DNA of 64,000 nt from contig JACKKD010000002.1 of NCBI GenBank assembly GCA_020637675.1, positions 868,001-932,000 on the forward strand, written 5' to 3'. Under the pieces are notes generated by a model that was given only the letters and a program-made list of their open reading frames with translations, had not been told where the DNA came from and ran no database searches. Made by a program: the position numbers and the translations under genes. Every line of letters starts with the position of its first letter. Position 1 is the stretch's first letter. Positions 19,880 to 27,469 of the stretch are shown here, piece after piece. The DNA comes from Paracoccaceae bacterium (lineage in GTDB: Bacteria > Pseudomonadota > Alphaproteobacteria > Rhodobacterales > Rhodobacteraceae).

Positions 19880-20437
19880 GTGGAGAGAGTGGCACGGCCG
19901 GAACGGACGAAGGAGGCCGCGGTCGCGGCCCTGATGCTGGTGCAGGCTGCCTGCGCAACCTTCTTCCTGCTCGACATACTCGGCGACTTTCTGGATGCGT
20001 CTGACGGCGTCTGGGCGCGGCCGCACCTTGTCATGGAACTTGCCGCCAACCTCAGCCTGATTGCCGCCGTCGCGTTCGAGGCGGCCTATCTGCGCCGGCT
20101 GCTGCGCCGGCAGGCCCGGACCGATAGGGCGCTCTCGGCGGCCTCCGGTGCGCTCCACGACGTCATGGACGCCTATTTCGATGACTGGGGCCTCACGCCT
20201 TCGGAGGCAGACGTCGCGCGCTTCACGATCAAGGGCTGCACCATCGCCGAGGTCGCGGGCCTGCGGGGCTCGGCCGAAGGCACGGTGAAGACGCATCTGA
20301 ACGCGATCTACCGCAAGGCCGGCGTTCAGGGGCGCGCGCAACTCGTCAACCTGCTGATCGAGGACCTTCTGGCGGGACCCGTCCCGCGACCGCAGGAGGC
20401 GGCCGCGCGCAACGGCCGGGCCGCGGCACGCGCCTGA
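19880..20437 (+). CDS. Membrane-anchored LuxR-type helix-turn-helix regulator
   Basis: About 185 residues. Two hydrophobic helices lie near residues 10-35 (AALMLVQAACATFFLLDIL) and 45-70. A short coiled stretch follows, then a LuxR-type HTH (LTPSEADVARFTIKGCTIAEVA; GTVKTHLNAIYRKAGV). There is no receiver or ligand domain, so the membrane part may be the sensor. I favour GTG 19880, with GGAG upstream, over an ATG at 19799 that lacks a binding site and adds a basic leader. It is probably alone, divergent from ssb. Its target is unknown. Confidence 0.7.
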   Translation: MERVARPERTKEAAVAALMLVQAACATFFLLDILGDFLDASDGVWARPHLVMELAANLSLIAAVAFEAAYLRRLLRRQARTDRALSAASGALHDVMDAYFDDWGLTPSEADVARFTIKGCTIAEVAGLRGSAEGTVKTHLNAIYRKAGVQGRAQLVNLLIEDLLAGPVPRPQEAAARNGRAAARA

Positions 20438-20514
20438 GGCGCGCTGTCGCGGGGCTGGAACGGGGATCAAAATCGGCTATAGTCCCGGCGCGCGAACGAA
20501 ACCGCGGGGGACAG

Positions 20515-21132
20515 ATGCGGATCACCAGGGCCTGGCTTCTCGCCGCCGGTCTGGCGGCATGTTTCGATTCCGGCGCAGCCATGGCCGAGGGGTTGACGCT
20601 GGCGCGATCCTCGCCGGCCTCGGCGTCCTCGCGGCTCGCGCTCTTCCGCAAGCAGACGGCGGTGCTCGATACCCGCGCCTCGGTCCAGTACGACACCTCG
20701 GTGCGGCTGACGCCGCACGGCAAGACGGCCGCCACGCCGGCATCCGTGCCGCGCTATTCGGGTCGCTACCGCGGTCTCTACCTCGATGCCGCGCGCGAGG
20801 CGGCGCGGCGCCACGGTATCCCCGAGGATCTGTTCCTCAGGCTCGTCCAGCAGGAATCGGGCTGGAATCCGCAGGCGGTCTCGCACAAGGGGGCGACCGG
20901 GCTCGCGCAGCTCATGCCGGGGACGGCGAGCCGTCTCGGGGTCGATCCGACCGACCCGCACGACAATCTCAACGGCGGGGCGCGCTATCTCAGGATGATG
21001 TACGACCGGTTCGGCGACTGGAAACTGGCGCTCGCCGCCTACAACGCCGGGCCGGAGGCCGTGCAGAAACATGGCGGTATTCCGCCCTATGCCGAAACCA
21101 AGGGCTATGTCCGCGCCATCTATGGCGGCTGA
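20515..21132 (+). CDS. Lytic transglycosylase (Slt/LT1 domain)
   Basis: A 205-residue exported enzyme with a signal peptide of about 24 residues, a linker, and a C-terminal transglycosylase SLT domain. The catalytic Glu114 lies in QQESGWNPQAVS, followed by KGATGLAQLMPGTA and the AAYNAGP motif. It cleaves peptidoglycan glycan strands, leaving 1,6-anhydro-MurNAc. A TATAGT -10-like element lies at about 20477, and GGGGGAC precedes the ATG. It overlaps the convergent monooxygenase-like gene by 13 bases. Confidence 0.88.
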   Translation: MRITRAWLLAAGLAACFDSGAAMAEGLTLARSSPASASSRLALFRKQTAVLDTRASVQYDTSVRLTPHGKTAATPASVPRYSGRYRGLYLDAAREAARRHGIPEDLFLRLVQQESGWNPQAVSHKGATGLAQLMPGTASRLGVDPTDPHDNLNGGARYLRMMYDRFGDWKLALAAYNAGPEAVQKHGGIPPYAETKGYVRAIYGG

Positions 21133-21413
21133 TCGCCCTCCTCGCGGATGACGTAGTCGCGCGGTATGCCCTTCGTGGCCCGCCCCCAAAGTGTCGTGGC
21201 CGCGCGGGCCTGATGCGCCAGGAACGCGGCGCAGTCGCGGAAGCCCTCGCTGACCGCAAAGCGGCAGGGGTCGGCATGGGACCGCCACACCTCGAACCTC
21301 ACGCATCCGGGTTCGGCACGCGTCAGCCGGACGTGCTCGGGCAGCAGGGCCGCGACCCGGTCGGCTTCTTCGAGCGAGCGGCACAGCAGGAAGCCGGAGA
21401 GTGTTACGGTCAT
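21120..21413 (-). CDS. Antibiotic biosynthesis monooxygenase (ABM)-fold protein
   Basis: About 97 residues with the small ferredoxin-like ABM fold, as in quinol monooxygenases such as YgiN. Recognisable are the GCVRFEVWRS strand and the DCAAFLAHQARAAT helix. I start it at ATG 21413 (MTVTLSG), as the upstream extension to 21467 is not family-like. It is the last gene of the minus-strand transporter operon, 69 bases after the kinase gene, and overlaps the convergent lytic transglycosylase gene. Members oxidise quinols or related small aromatics, or have lost activity. Its link to methanol oxidation is not known. Confidence 0.6.
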   Translation of the reverse strand: MTVTLSGFLLCRSLEEADRVAALLPEHVRLTRAEPGCVRFEVWRSHADPCRFAVSEGFRDCAAFLAHQARAATTLWGRATKGIPRDYVIREEGDQPP

Positions 21414-21482
21414 GTCGGCGTCTGCACCTTGATCGATTTCGTCATTATCTCGCCGAATAGCGCGCATGATGGTCCTGAACTT

Positions 21483-22133
21483 TCACTTCTCGAACCATAT
21501 GCCCGGTGCGATGACAAGATCCGCCGACCGGCTACGCGCAGCGACAATCCGCCCGTTGGGGAGGTCGTTCTCCTCCAGCTTGCGGGCGATGTCCTCGGGC
21601 GACAGCCCGTAGCCCTGCCAGCGCCGGGAGAGCCTCTGGCGCAACACATCCTCGGGAACGTCGAGCCGCACCGTAAGGTCGAAATGCCGGGCGAGGCCGT
21701 TCCAGGGGGGCTCCGCGAGGAGCAGGTAGTTTCCCTCCGCCACGATCACCGGCGTCTCGGCCGGGATCAGCCGCGCGCCGGCGCGGGCGATCTCGATGCC
21801 GCGGTCGAAGACGGGCACCGCCACGAAAGCCTCGTCGCGGGCGCCGAGGCGCGCGAGCGCGTGGTCGAGCCCGCCGACGTCGAACGTGTCGGGCGCGCCC
21901 TTCCGCGCCCGCCGGCCGAGTGCGTCGAGGACGCGGTCGTCGAAGTGGAATCCGTCCATCGGCAGGAGGGCTGCGCGGCCCGGATCGCGCGCGTTGAGCC
22001 CGTCAACCAGTGCCTCGGCCAGCGTCGACTTGCCCGAGCCGGGGGCGCCGGCGATGGCGACGATGGTTCGGCTCTCGCGCGGCCTGCGGCGGAGAACCTC
22101 GAGCAGGCCCGCCGCGTCGATCGTTTCGTCCAT
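21483..22133 (-). CDS. Uridine kinase-like P-loop kinase (small-molecule kinase of unknown substrate)
   Basis: A 216-residue cytoplasmic P-loop kinase resembling the uridine/pantothenate kinase group, in the subfamily annotated as nucleoside or fructose kinase-like. Walker A is GAPGSGKST at 29-37. MDGFHFDD matches the substrate-binding segment of that family, and VIVAEGNYLLL is a typical Walker B-region strand. It follows the ABC permease gene with a seven-base gap, so it is probably cotranscribed with the alcohol-dehydrogenase transporter genes. The substrate is unknown. Confidence 0.65.
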   Translation of the reverse strand: MDETIDAAGLLEVLRRRPRESRTIVAIAGAPGSGKSTLAEALVDGLNARDPGRAALLPMDGFHFDDRVLDALGRRARKGAPDTFDVGGLDHALARLGARDEAFVAVPVFDRGIEIARAGARLIPAETPVIVAEGNYLLLAEPPWNGLARHFDLTVRLDVPEDVLRQRLSRRWQGYGLSPEDIARKLEENDLPNGRIVAARSRSADLVIAPGIWFEK

Positions 22134-22140
22134 CTCTGCC

Positions 22141-22935
22141 CTATCCGGCCCGGCGCCGCGTCAGCCCCCGTGCGGGATCATAGCCCCAGAGCGCGGCGGC
22201 AAGGAAGGCCGCGAAGCTCAGCGCGGTCCAGAAAAGCGCGGGGCCGTTCCACTGGAGATACAGCGCGAATCGGATTGCCTCGACGGCGTGGGTGAAGGGA
22301 TTGAAGGCGCAGATGTCGCGCAGGAGCGGCGAGCTTTCGGCCATCTTCCAGAGGGGATAGAGCGCGGTGGAAAGGAAGAACATCGGGAAGATGACGAAGT
22401 TCATCACGCCGGCGAAATTCTCGAGTTGACGGATCGTCGAGGAGATGAAGAGGCCGAGCGCGCCGAGCATCAGTCCGGTAAGGACGAGGACGGGCAGCAC
22501 GGCAAGGTAGCCGAGGGGCTCCATCTCGATCCCGAATCCCCAGGCGAGGGCGAGGAAGACCGCGATCTGGAGGATCGAGACGAGGGTGCCGGCGAGAAGC
22601 TTCGCGAAGAGGAGCCACCAGCGCGGCAGGGGCGAGGTGAGGAGAAGCCGCATCGAGCCCATCTCCTGATCGTAGACCAGCGACAGCGAGGACTGCATCC
22701 CGTTGAAGAGCTGGATCATCCCGACGAGGCCGGGGACGATGTAGACCTCGTAGGTGATGTAGGTCTGGTAGGGCGGCACGATGGAGAGGCCGAGGGCCGC
22801 GCGGAATCCGGCGGCGAACACCAGAAGCCAGACGAGCGGGCGCACCAGGGCGGCAAGGAAGCGGCCGCGCTGCGACAGGAAGCGCAAGGCTTCGCGGATG
22901 ACGACGGCGCGCAGGGCGACCCACCAGGCAGTCAT
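22141..22935 (-). CDS. ABC-2 type permease of the PQQ-alcohol dehydrogenase-associated system (PedC/LutF-like)
   Basis: A 264-residue inner-membrane ABC-2 permease with about six hydrophobic segments. It belongs with the ATPase and binding protein found next to PQQ-dependent alcohol dehydrogenases. In Pseudomonas putida the pedABC genes, and in Methylorubrum the lut genes, of this type are needed for growth that depends on lanthanide-containing dehydrogenases. The start overlaps the ATPase stop by four bases. The likely role is moving a lanthanide species, or a compound tied to dehydrogenase maturation, across the inner membrane. Direction and substrate are inferred. Confidence 0.75.
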   Translation of the reverse strand: MTAWWVALRAVVIREALRFLSQRGRFLAALVRPLVWLLVFAAGFRAALGLSIVPPYQTYITYEVYIVPGLVGMIQLFNGMQSSLSLVYDQEMGSMRLLLTSPLPRWWLLFAKLLAGTLVSILQIAVFLALAWGFGIEMEPLGYLAVLPVLVLTGLMLGALGLFISSTIRQLENFAGVMNFVIFPMFFLSTALYPLWKMAESSPLLRDICAFNPFTHAVEAIRFALYLQWNGPALFWTALSFAAFLAAALWGYDPARGLTRRRAG

Positions 22936-23657
22936 GCCGCCGCCTCCTCGCCGCCGGTGAGCGCGAGGAAGGCCGCGCCGAGGCTCTGCGTTCCGGCGAT
23001 CTCGGCCGCGTCCGCGCGGACAAGGACGCGGCCCCTGTGGAGCACGACGACGGGATCTTCGGGCCGGATCTCGTCCACCAGATGCGTGGCCCAGAGAACG
23101 GCCATGCCCCCTGCGGCGAGGTCGTGGACATGGGCGGTTATGGCCTGACGGCTGGCGGCGTCGAGTCCCACCGTGGGTTCGTCGAGAAGGAGGACGGCGG
23201 GCGCGTGAATGAGCGCGCGGGCGATCTCCATCCGCCGCCGGTGGCCGCCGTTCAGGGCGCGGACCTGCTCGCCCGAGCGCTCGCGCATGCCAAGCCGGTC
23301 GAGTGCGGCGTCGATGGCCGTCTCGGCCCGCCGTCCCGAAAGCCCGTGGAGGCCCGCGAAGTAGCGCAGGCTGCGGCGCACCGAGAGGTCGAGGTCGAGC
23401 GTCGGCTGCTGGAAGACGACGCCGATCCGCGCCAGCGCCTGCCGCGGCGCACGCGCGAGGTCATGGCCCGCAACGACGATCCGCCCCGAGGGCGGCACCA
23501 GAAGCCGGGTCATCAGCGAAAAGAGCGTCGACTTGCCCGCGCCATTGGGCCCCAGAAGCGCCGTGAACCGGCCGGCTTCCGCCGAAAAGCTCACCCCGTC
23601 GAGCGCGCGCCTCGTGCCGTAGCTGTAGCTGACATCCTCGACGTCGAGCCCGGTCAT
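22932..23657 (-). CDS. ABC ATPase of the PQQ-alcohol dehydrogenase-associated system (PedB/LutE-like)
   Basis: A 241-residue ABC ATPase. Walker A GPNGAGKST is at about 36-44, the signature region reads NGGHRRRMEIARAL (a departure from the usual LSGGQ), and Walker B is VLLLDEPTVGLD, followed by the switch His in WATHLVDEI. The altered signature is characteristic of the ATPase subgroup linked to PQQ dehydrogenase clusters. It overlaps genes on both sides by four bases. It would power the permease at 22141-22935 together with the binding protein at 27466-28653. Confidence 0.78.
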   Translation of the reverse strand: MTGLDVEDVSYSYGTRRALDGVSFSAEAGRFTALLGPNGAGKSTLFSLMTRLLVPPSGRIVVAGHDLARAPRQALARIGVVFQQPTLDLDLSVRRSLRYFAGLHGLSGRRAETAIDAALDRLGMRERSGEQVRALNGGHRRRMEIARALIHAPAVLLLDEPTVGLDAASRQAITAHVHDLAAGGMAVLWATHLVDEIRPEDPVVVLHRGRVLVRADAAEIAGTQSLGAAFLALTGGEEAAA

Positions 23658-24262
23658 GCGCCCCCTCCGTTCGTGGCGATGGTCGCAGGCCGGCCCGCGA
23701 GGCGCAAGACGCGGGACGCGAGGCGCCGCGCCTCGGCCTCCGCGTGCGTGACAAAGAGCGTCGCCGGCCGCGCCCCGGCGATGAGCCGTTCGGTGAGCGC
23801 CAGCATCTCGTCCGCCGTCGCAGGGTCAAGCGAGGCGAAGGGCTCGTCGAGGATGAGAGCCTGCGGCGCGCCGGCGAAGGCGCGGGCAAGCGCCACGCGA
23901 CGCTGCTGGCCGAGCGAAAGCTGGCGGGGGAAGAGGTCCGCCTTGTCGGCGATCCCCACCTGCGCCAGCGCTTCCATCGCGCCGGCGCGCGAAAGGCCGG
24001 GATGGACGAGCGTCAGGTTCTCGGCCGCGGTCCGCCAGGGCAGGAGCATCGGTTCCTGGAAGACCATGGTGAGCCGTTCGGGTCGCGTGACGGCGCCGGC
24101 GAAGTCGCGGTCGATCCCCGCGACGATGCGCAGGAGCGTGGACTTGCCGATGCCCGAGGGGCCAAGCACCGTCACCACCTCGCCTGGCGCAACGTCGAAG
24201 GCGACGTCGCCGAGGACCGGCGTGGCCCCGAACACCTTGGCGGCGATGCGCACGGAGATCAT
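23654..24262 (-). CDS. ABC ATPase, nitrate/sulfonate/taurine (SsuB) type
   Basis: About 202 residues, short but complete: Walker A GPSGIGKST, signature LSLGQQRRVALARA, Walker B ALILDEPFASLD, and the switch THAEAEA. The LSLGQQ signature and small size fit the SsuB/TauB group. The start at 24262 gives a four-base overlap (ATGA) with the permease gene and is preferred to the ATG at 24313, which would overlap 55 bases. With the permease and binding protein just upstream it forms a complete importer inserted in the middle of the alcohol-dehydrogenase transporter operon. Confidence 0.8.
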   Translation of the reverse strand: MISVRIAAKVFGATPVLGDVAFDVAPGEVVTVLGPSGIGKSTLLRIVAGIDRDFAGAVTRPERLTMVFQEPMLLPWRTAAENLTLVHPGLSRAGAMEALAQVGIADKADLFPRQLSLGQQRRVALARAFAGAPQALILDEPFASLDPATADEMLALTERLIAGARPATLFVTHAEAEARRLASRVLRLAGRPATIATNGGGA

Positions 24263-25020
24263 GCGCCCCTCCAGCGGCGGATGCGCCGTTCGGCGGGCTG
24301 GAGCAGGGTCCATTCCACCAGGAGCATCACCACGATGAAGGACAGGGAGTAGACGAGGACGCCCGCCACGTCGAACTGCTGGAAGTTGAGATGGATCATG
24401 AAGCCCACGCCGTTCGACCGGCCGAGGAACTCCACCACCAGCACGATCTTCCAGATCACCGCGATGCCGGACCGCGCGGCGGCGGTGACGAAGGGGGCAA
24501 GCTGCGGCAGGGTGACGTGACGGAGCCGGGCGAGGGGCGGCACCCGGAAGACCTGCGCCATGGCGGCGAGGCCGGGGTCGAGCGCGCGGGCCCCCTCGCG
24601 GATCACGGTGACGACGTTCGGGATCTTGTTCAGCGTCACGGCGGCGATGGCGGCCGTTTCGTTCAGCCCGATCCAGAGATAGCAGAGCACGATGAGGACG
24701 AGTGCGGGCAGGTTCAGGAACACGACGAGCCAGGGGTCGAGCCAGCGGTCCACGGCCGGATAGCGTCCCATGAGAAGCCCGAGCGCCGTGCCGATGGACA
24801 TGGCGAGGGCGAAGGCCCAGGCGACGCGGGTCAGCGTCATGCCGAGGTGCAAGGGCAGCGCGCCCGAGGCGACCTCGCGCCCGAACGGCCGGGCGAGCGA
24901 CCAGGGCTGCGGCAGGATGGTCGGATCGGCCGTCAGCGTGGCCGCGATGACCCAGAGGGCGAGGAGCGCCCCGAGCGAAAGCGCCCGGACGGCCGCGGGA
25001 GAGGGCGCCCGGTCAGTCAA
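24259..25020 (-). CDS. ABC permease, nitrate/sulfonate/taurine (SsuC) type
   Basis: A 253-residue integral membrane protein with six predicted helices. The inner-membrane-component EAA-like loop appears around PRVPPLARLRHVTLPQLAPF (about 165-185), and LFLNLPALVLIVL is typical of the BPD_transp_1 SsuC group. It overlaps the binding-protein gene by eight bases and the ATPase gene by four. The family imports sulfonates, nitrate, thiamine precursors and similar small molecules. Confidence 0.8.
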   Translation of the reverse strand: MTDRAPSPAAVRALSLGALLALWVIAATLTADPTILPQPWSLARPFGREVASGALPLHLGMTLTRVAWAFALAMSIGTALGLLMGRYPAVDRWLDPWLVVFLNLPALVLIVLCYLWIGLNETAAIAAVTLNKIPNVVTVIREGARALDPGLAAMAQVFRVPPLARLRHVTLPQLAPFVTAAARSGIAVIWKIVLVVEFLGRSNGVGFMIHLNFQQFDVAGVLVYSLSFIVVMLLVEWTLLQPAERRIRRWRGA

Positions 25021-25987
25021 GTTTCAGGAACACGCCCGCAGGCAGCGTCGTCGCCTTGCCCACGAGTTCCTCCCCGCCGAGTTCGGCCATGAGCCGCAGG
25101 AACCGGTCGGCCGCCGCCTCGTCCACCGGGGCGCCGGACGGAATGCCGGCGCGGTAGCCCTCGACGAGGGCCGCGAATTCGGCGTCGTCCTCGGCATTCA
25201 TCATGGGCCGTATCGCGTCCCATGCGGTATCGTCGGTCCTGAGCTTCTCCTTCGCGGCGGCCGAGGCGCGGGCGAGTCCCTGCGCAACCTCCGGGTGGGC
25301 GGCCACGTAGTCGTCCTTCAGCACATAACCCAGAAGCGGCGTATCCGGGTCGAGCCCGAGTGCCGTCGCCGCCTCGGTCACCGTCACGAGGTCGTGCATC
25401 CCCTTGGCCTTCATCTTGGCGAGGAAGTGCCAGAAGTTCACCGCGCCGGCGGTTTCCCCGTCGAGCCCGGCCTTGAAGATCAGGGGCGGCGCGCCGAAGA
25501 CCTGCTCGGTCTCGGCCGCGAGGTTCATACCGTGCTGCTTCTCGGCATAGGCCCGGAGGATCAGCCAGCTCTTGTCCAGGGGGCCGCCCGCGACTCCGAT
25601 CTTCTTGCCCTTGAGGTCGGAGAGCGAGGCGATGCCGCTGTCGTCCCTGACCACGAGACTGCCCACGGCGCGCGAATACGGGAGGAAGACGAAGTCCTTG
25701 CCCTCCGCCCGCATCATTGCGACCCAGATCCAGTCGGCCACCACCACGTCGGCCTCGCCGCCTTCGAGCGCGATGCGGGTCGCCGCATTGTCGGCGTAGT
25801 CCTGCACCAGAAGATCGAACCCGTTCGCCGTGTCGAATCCGTTGGCCTTGATCGTGGCGATTTCCCAGTTGACGGTGCCGGTCTTCAGAAGCGCCGCGCG
25901 AAGCTGCGGCAGGTCCTGCGCGAAAACCGCGCCGGCGAGTGCGACGAGGGCGGCTACTGCGGCGGCGAGTCGATTGAGGTTTGTCAT
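25013..25987 (-). CDS. NMT1/SsuA-like ABC substrate-binding protein
   Basis: A 324-residue periplasmic binding protein with a 23-residue signal peptide (ending VFAQD). The body matches the NMT1/ThiY/SsuA family: GTVNWEIATIKANGFD, LEGGEADVVVADWIWV, and LKGKKIGVAGGPLDKSWL. It has the same orientation as, and overlaps, its permease gene. The ligand cannot be read from sequence. Position among PQQ-dehydrogenase genes suggests a compound used with methanol oxidation, perhaps a metal carrier or cofactor precursor. Confidence 0.78.
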   Translation of the reverse strand: MTNLNRLAAAVAALVALAGAVFAQDLPQLRAALLKTGTVNWEIATIKANGFDTANGFDLLVQDYADNAATRIALEGGEADVVVADWIWVAMMRAEGKDFVFLPYSRAVGSLVVRDDSGIASLSDLKGKKIGVAGGPLDKSWLILRAYAEKQHGMNLAAETEQVFGAPPLIFKAGLDGETAGAVNFWHFLAKMKAKGMHDLVTVTEAATALGLDPDTPLLGYVLKDDYVAAHPEVAQGLARASAAAKEKLRTDDTAWDAIRPMMNAEDDAEFAALVEGYRAGIPSGAPVDEAAADRFLRLMAELGGEELVGKATTLPAGVFLKLD

Positions 25988-26045
25988 TCCTACCTCCCAC
26001 AGGCGGGGCGGGACGACACCGTCCCGGTCATTCGAGCGTGCCCGC

Positions 26046-26486
26046 TCATTCGATCGTGATCGTGACGCTCTGGCTCTCGGACGTCGTCCCCGGGATGGCC
26101 AGCCGGTAGCTGCCGGGCTTGATCGCGATGAAGCTCAGGGTCGCCTCGCCCGCGTCGTCGAACTCGAGACTGTCCACCGCCATCGGGCGCACCTCGATGT
26201 CGTTGATGACGATCTCGTTCATCCAGATCGCGCGGAAGAACTCCGGCCCCGCGAGCGCAAGCTCGGCCGAGCCGTCGGCGGTGACGATGATCTCGTAATA
26301 GGCGCCGGACTGAAGCTTCACCGGCCCAGTCGCCAGCGGCTGGCCGGAAGCGAGGGTAAGCGCGATGGGCTCGCCCCGGTTGCAGCTTGCGAGAAGCCCG
26401 GCGAAGCCGAGATTGTCGCAGAGGGGCGCCGCCGCGGCGGGCCCGGCGGCAAGACCGGTCAAGACGGCCAGCAAATGTCGCATCAT
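26046..26486 (-). CDS. Small exported protein of the methanol oxidation cluster, unknown function
   Basis: A 146-residue exported protein with a 20-residue signal peptide (ending AAAAP). It starts with two adjacent ATG codons after GAAGGGGAA. The mature part is predicted to be mostly beta strand, has two cysteines near the N-terminus (PLCDNLGF and LLASCNRG) that could form a disulfide, and ends in a strand-rich domain (IKPGSYRLAIPG). The end resembles a cupredoxin-like sandwich, but I see no Cys-His-Met copper site. It lies 11 bases after the beta-propeller gene in the same operon. Confidence 0.65.
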   Translation of the reverse strand: MMRHLLAVLTGLAAGPAAAAPLCDNLGFAGLLASCNRGEPIALTLASGQPLATGPVKLQSGAYYEIIVTADGSAELALAGPEFFRAIWMNEIVINDIEVRPMAVDSLEFDDAGEATLSFIAIKPGSYRLAIPGTTSESQSVTITIE

Positions 26487-26497
26487 CACGTTCCCCT

Positions 26498-27469
26498 TCA
26501 GTTTGGCGCGACGACGACGCCCCAGGGCTGCTCGCCCACCTGCACCGACTTCACCACCTTCTCGGCCTTCACGTCTATGATGCTGACGTCGTTGGAGTTG
26601 CCGTTCGTCGTGATCAGGAAAGCCTCGTCGGGCGTGAAGGCCATCTGCCAGACGCGCTGCCCGACGAGCAGGTAATCGATCACCTCGTCCGTCCTGCCGT
26701 CGATCACCGCGACCCGGTTCGCCGGACCGAGCGCCACGAAGACGCGGGAATCGTCTGCGGTGATCTTCACCCCCACCGGCTGGAGCCACTCGGGCAGGAC
26801 GCCCGGCACCTCGAAGGTGATCTTCTTCATCACCGAAGGCTCGGCAGCCGTCATGTCGATCACCGAGACGGTGCCGCCGATCTCCGAACTGACGTAGAGC
26901 TTGGTGCCGTCGCGGGTGAACTCGGCATAGCGCGGACGCTGGTCCACCAGCACGTTGTGGGTGATCTCGTAGCTTGCGGCGTCGATGAAATGCGCCATGT
27001 TCGTCGTCTCGGAGGTGTTGATGATCACCTTCGCGTCGGGGCTGATGGCCATGCCCTCGGGCTCCACCCCCACGGGCACCTCGGCCAGCACCTCGCGGGT
27101 GGCGACATCGACGACGGTCACGAGGTTGTCGTCCTCGTTGGCGATGTAGAGCGGATTGCCCGAAGGATGGAGGACGAAAAGCTCCGGGTCCGGCCCGGAG
27201 GGAAGGGTGCGGATTTCCTCGTAGCTCTCGGGGTCGAAGACGCGCACCGTGTCGTCGTCCGAGGCGCAGACATAAAGCTCCTTGCCGTCGGGGCTCATCG
27301 TGATCCCGCGCGGCCGGTTGCCGGCCGGGAAATCGGCGATCCGCTCCCAGGTCGTGCTGTCGAGCACGGTGACCGTATTGCCGCGTTCGTTGGTGACGAA
27401 GACCTTGTTGGCCAGCGCCGGCGTCGCGGCCAGCAGGGCGGACAGCAGAAGGGCGGGGAGCATCGTCAT
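26498..27469 (-). CDS. YVTN beta-propeller protein associated with PQQ-dependent catabolism
   Basis: A 323-residue periplasmic seven-bladed propeller with signal peptide (to ALA, residue 20). Repeats of the type VFVTNERGNTVTVLD, LYVCASDDDTVRVFD, LYIANEDDNLVTVVD and LYVSSEIGGTVSVID recur about every 42 residues. It belongs to the propeller family found beside PQQ-dependent dehydrogenases. Its start overlaps the stop of the binding-protein gene by four bases. A different propeller of identical length is encoded divergently at 29801-30772. A scaffold or chaperone function in the periplasm is the best inference. Confidence 0.8.
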   Translation of the reverse strand: MTMLPALLLSALLAATPALANKVFVTNERGNTVTVLDSTTWERIADFPAGNRPRGITMSPDGKELYVCASDDDTVRVFDPESYEEIRTLPSGPDPELFVLHPSGNPLYIANEDDNLVTVVDVATREVLAEVPVGVEPEGMAISPDAKVIINTSETTNMAHFIDAASYEITHNVLVDQRPRYAEFTRDGTKLYVSSEIGGTVSVIDMTAAEPSVMKKITFEVPGVLPEWLQPVGVKITADDSRVFVALGPANRVAVIDGRTDEVIDYLLVGQRVWQMAFTPDEAFLITTNGNSNDVSIIDVKAEKVVKSVQVGEQPWGVVVAPN

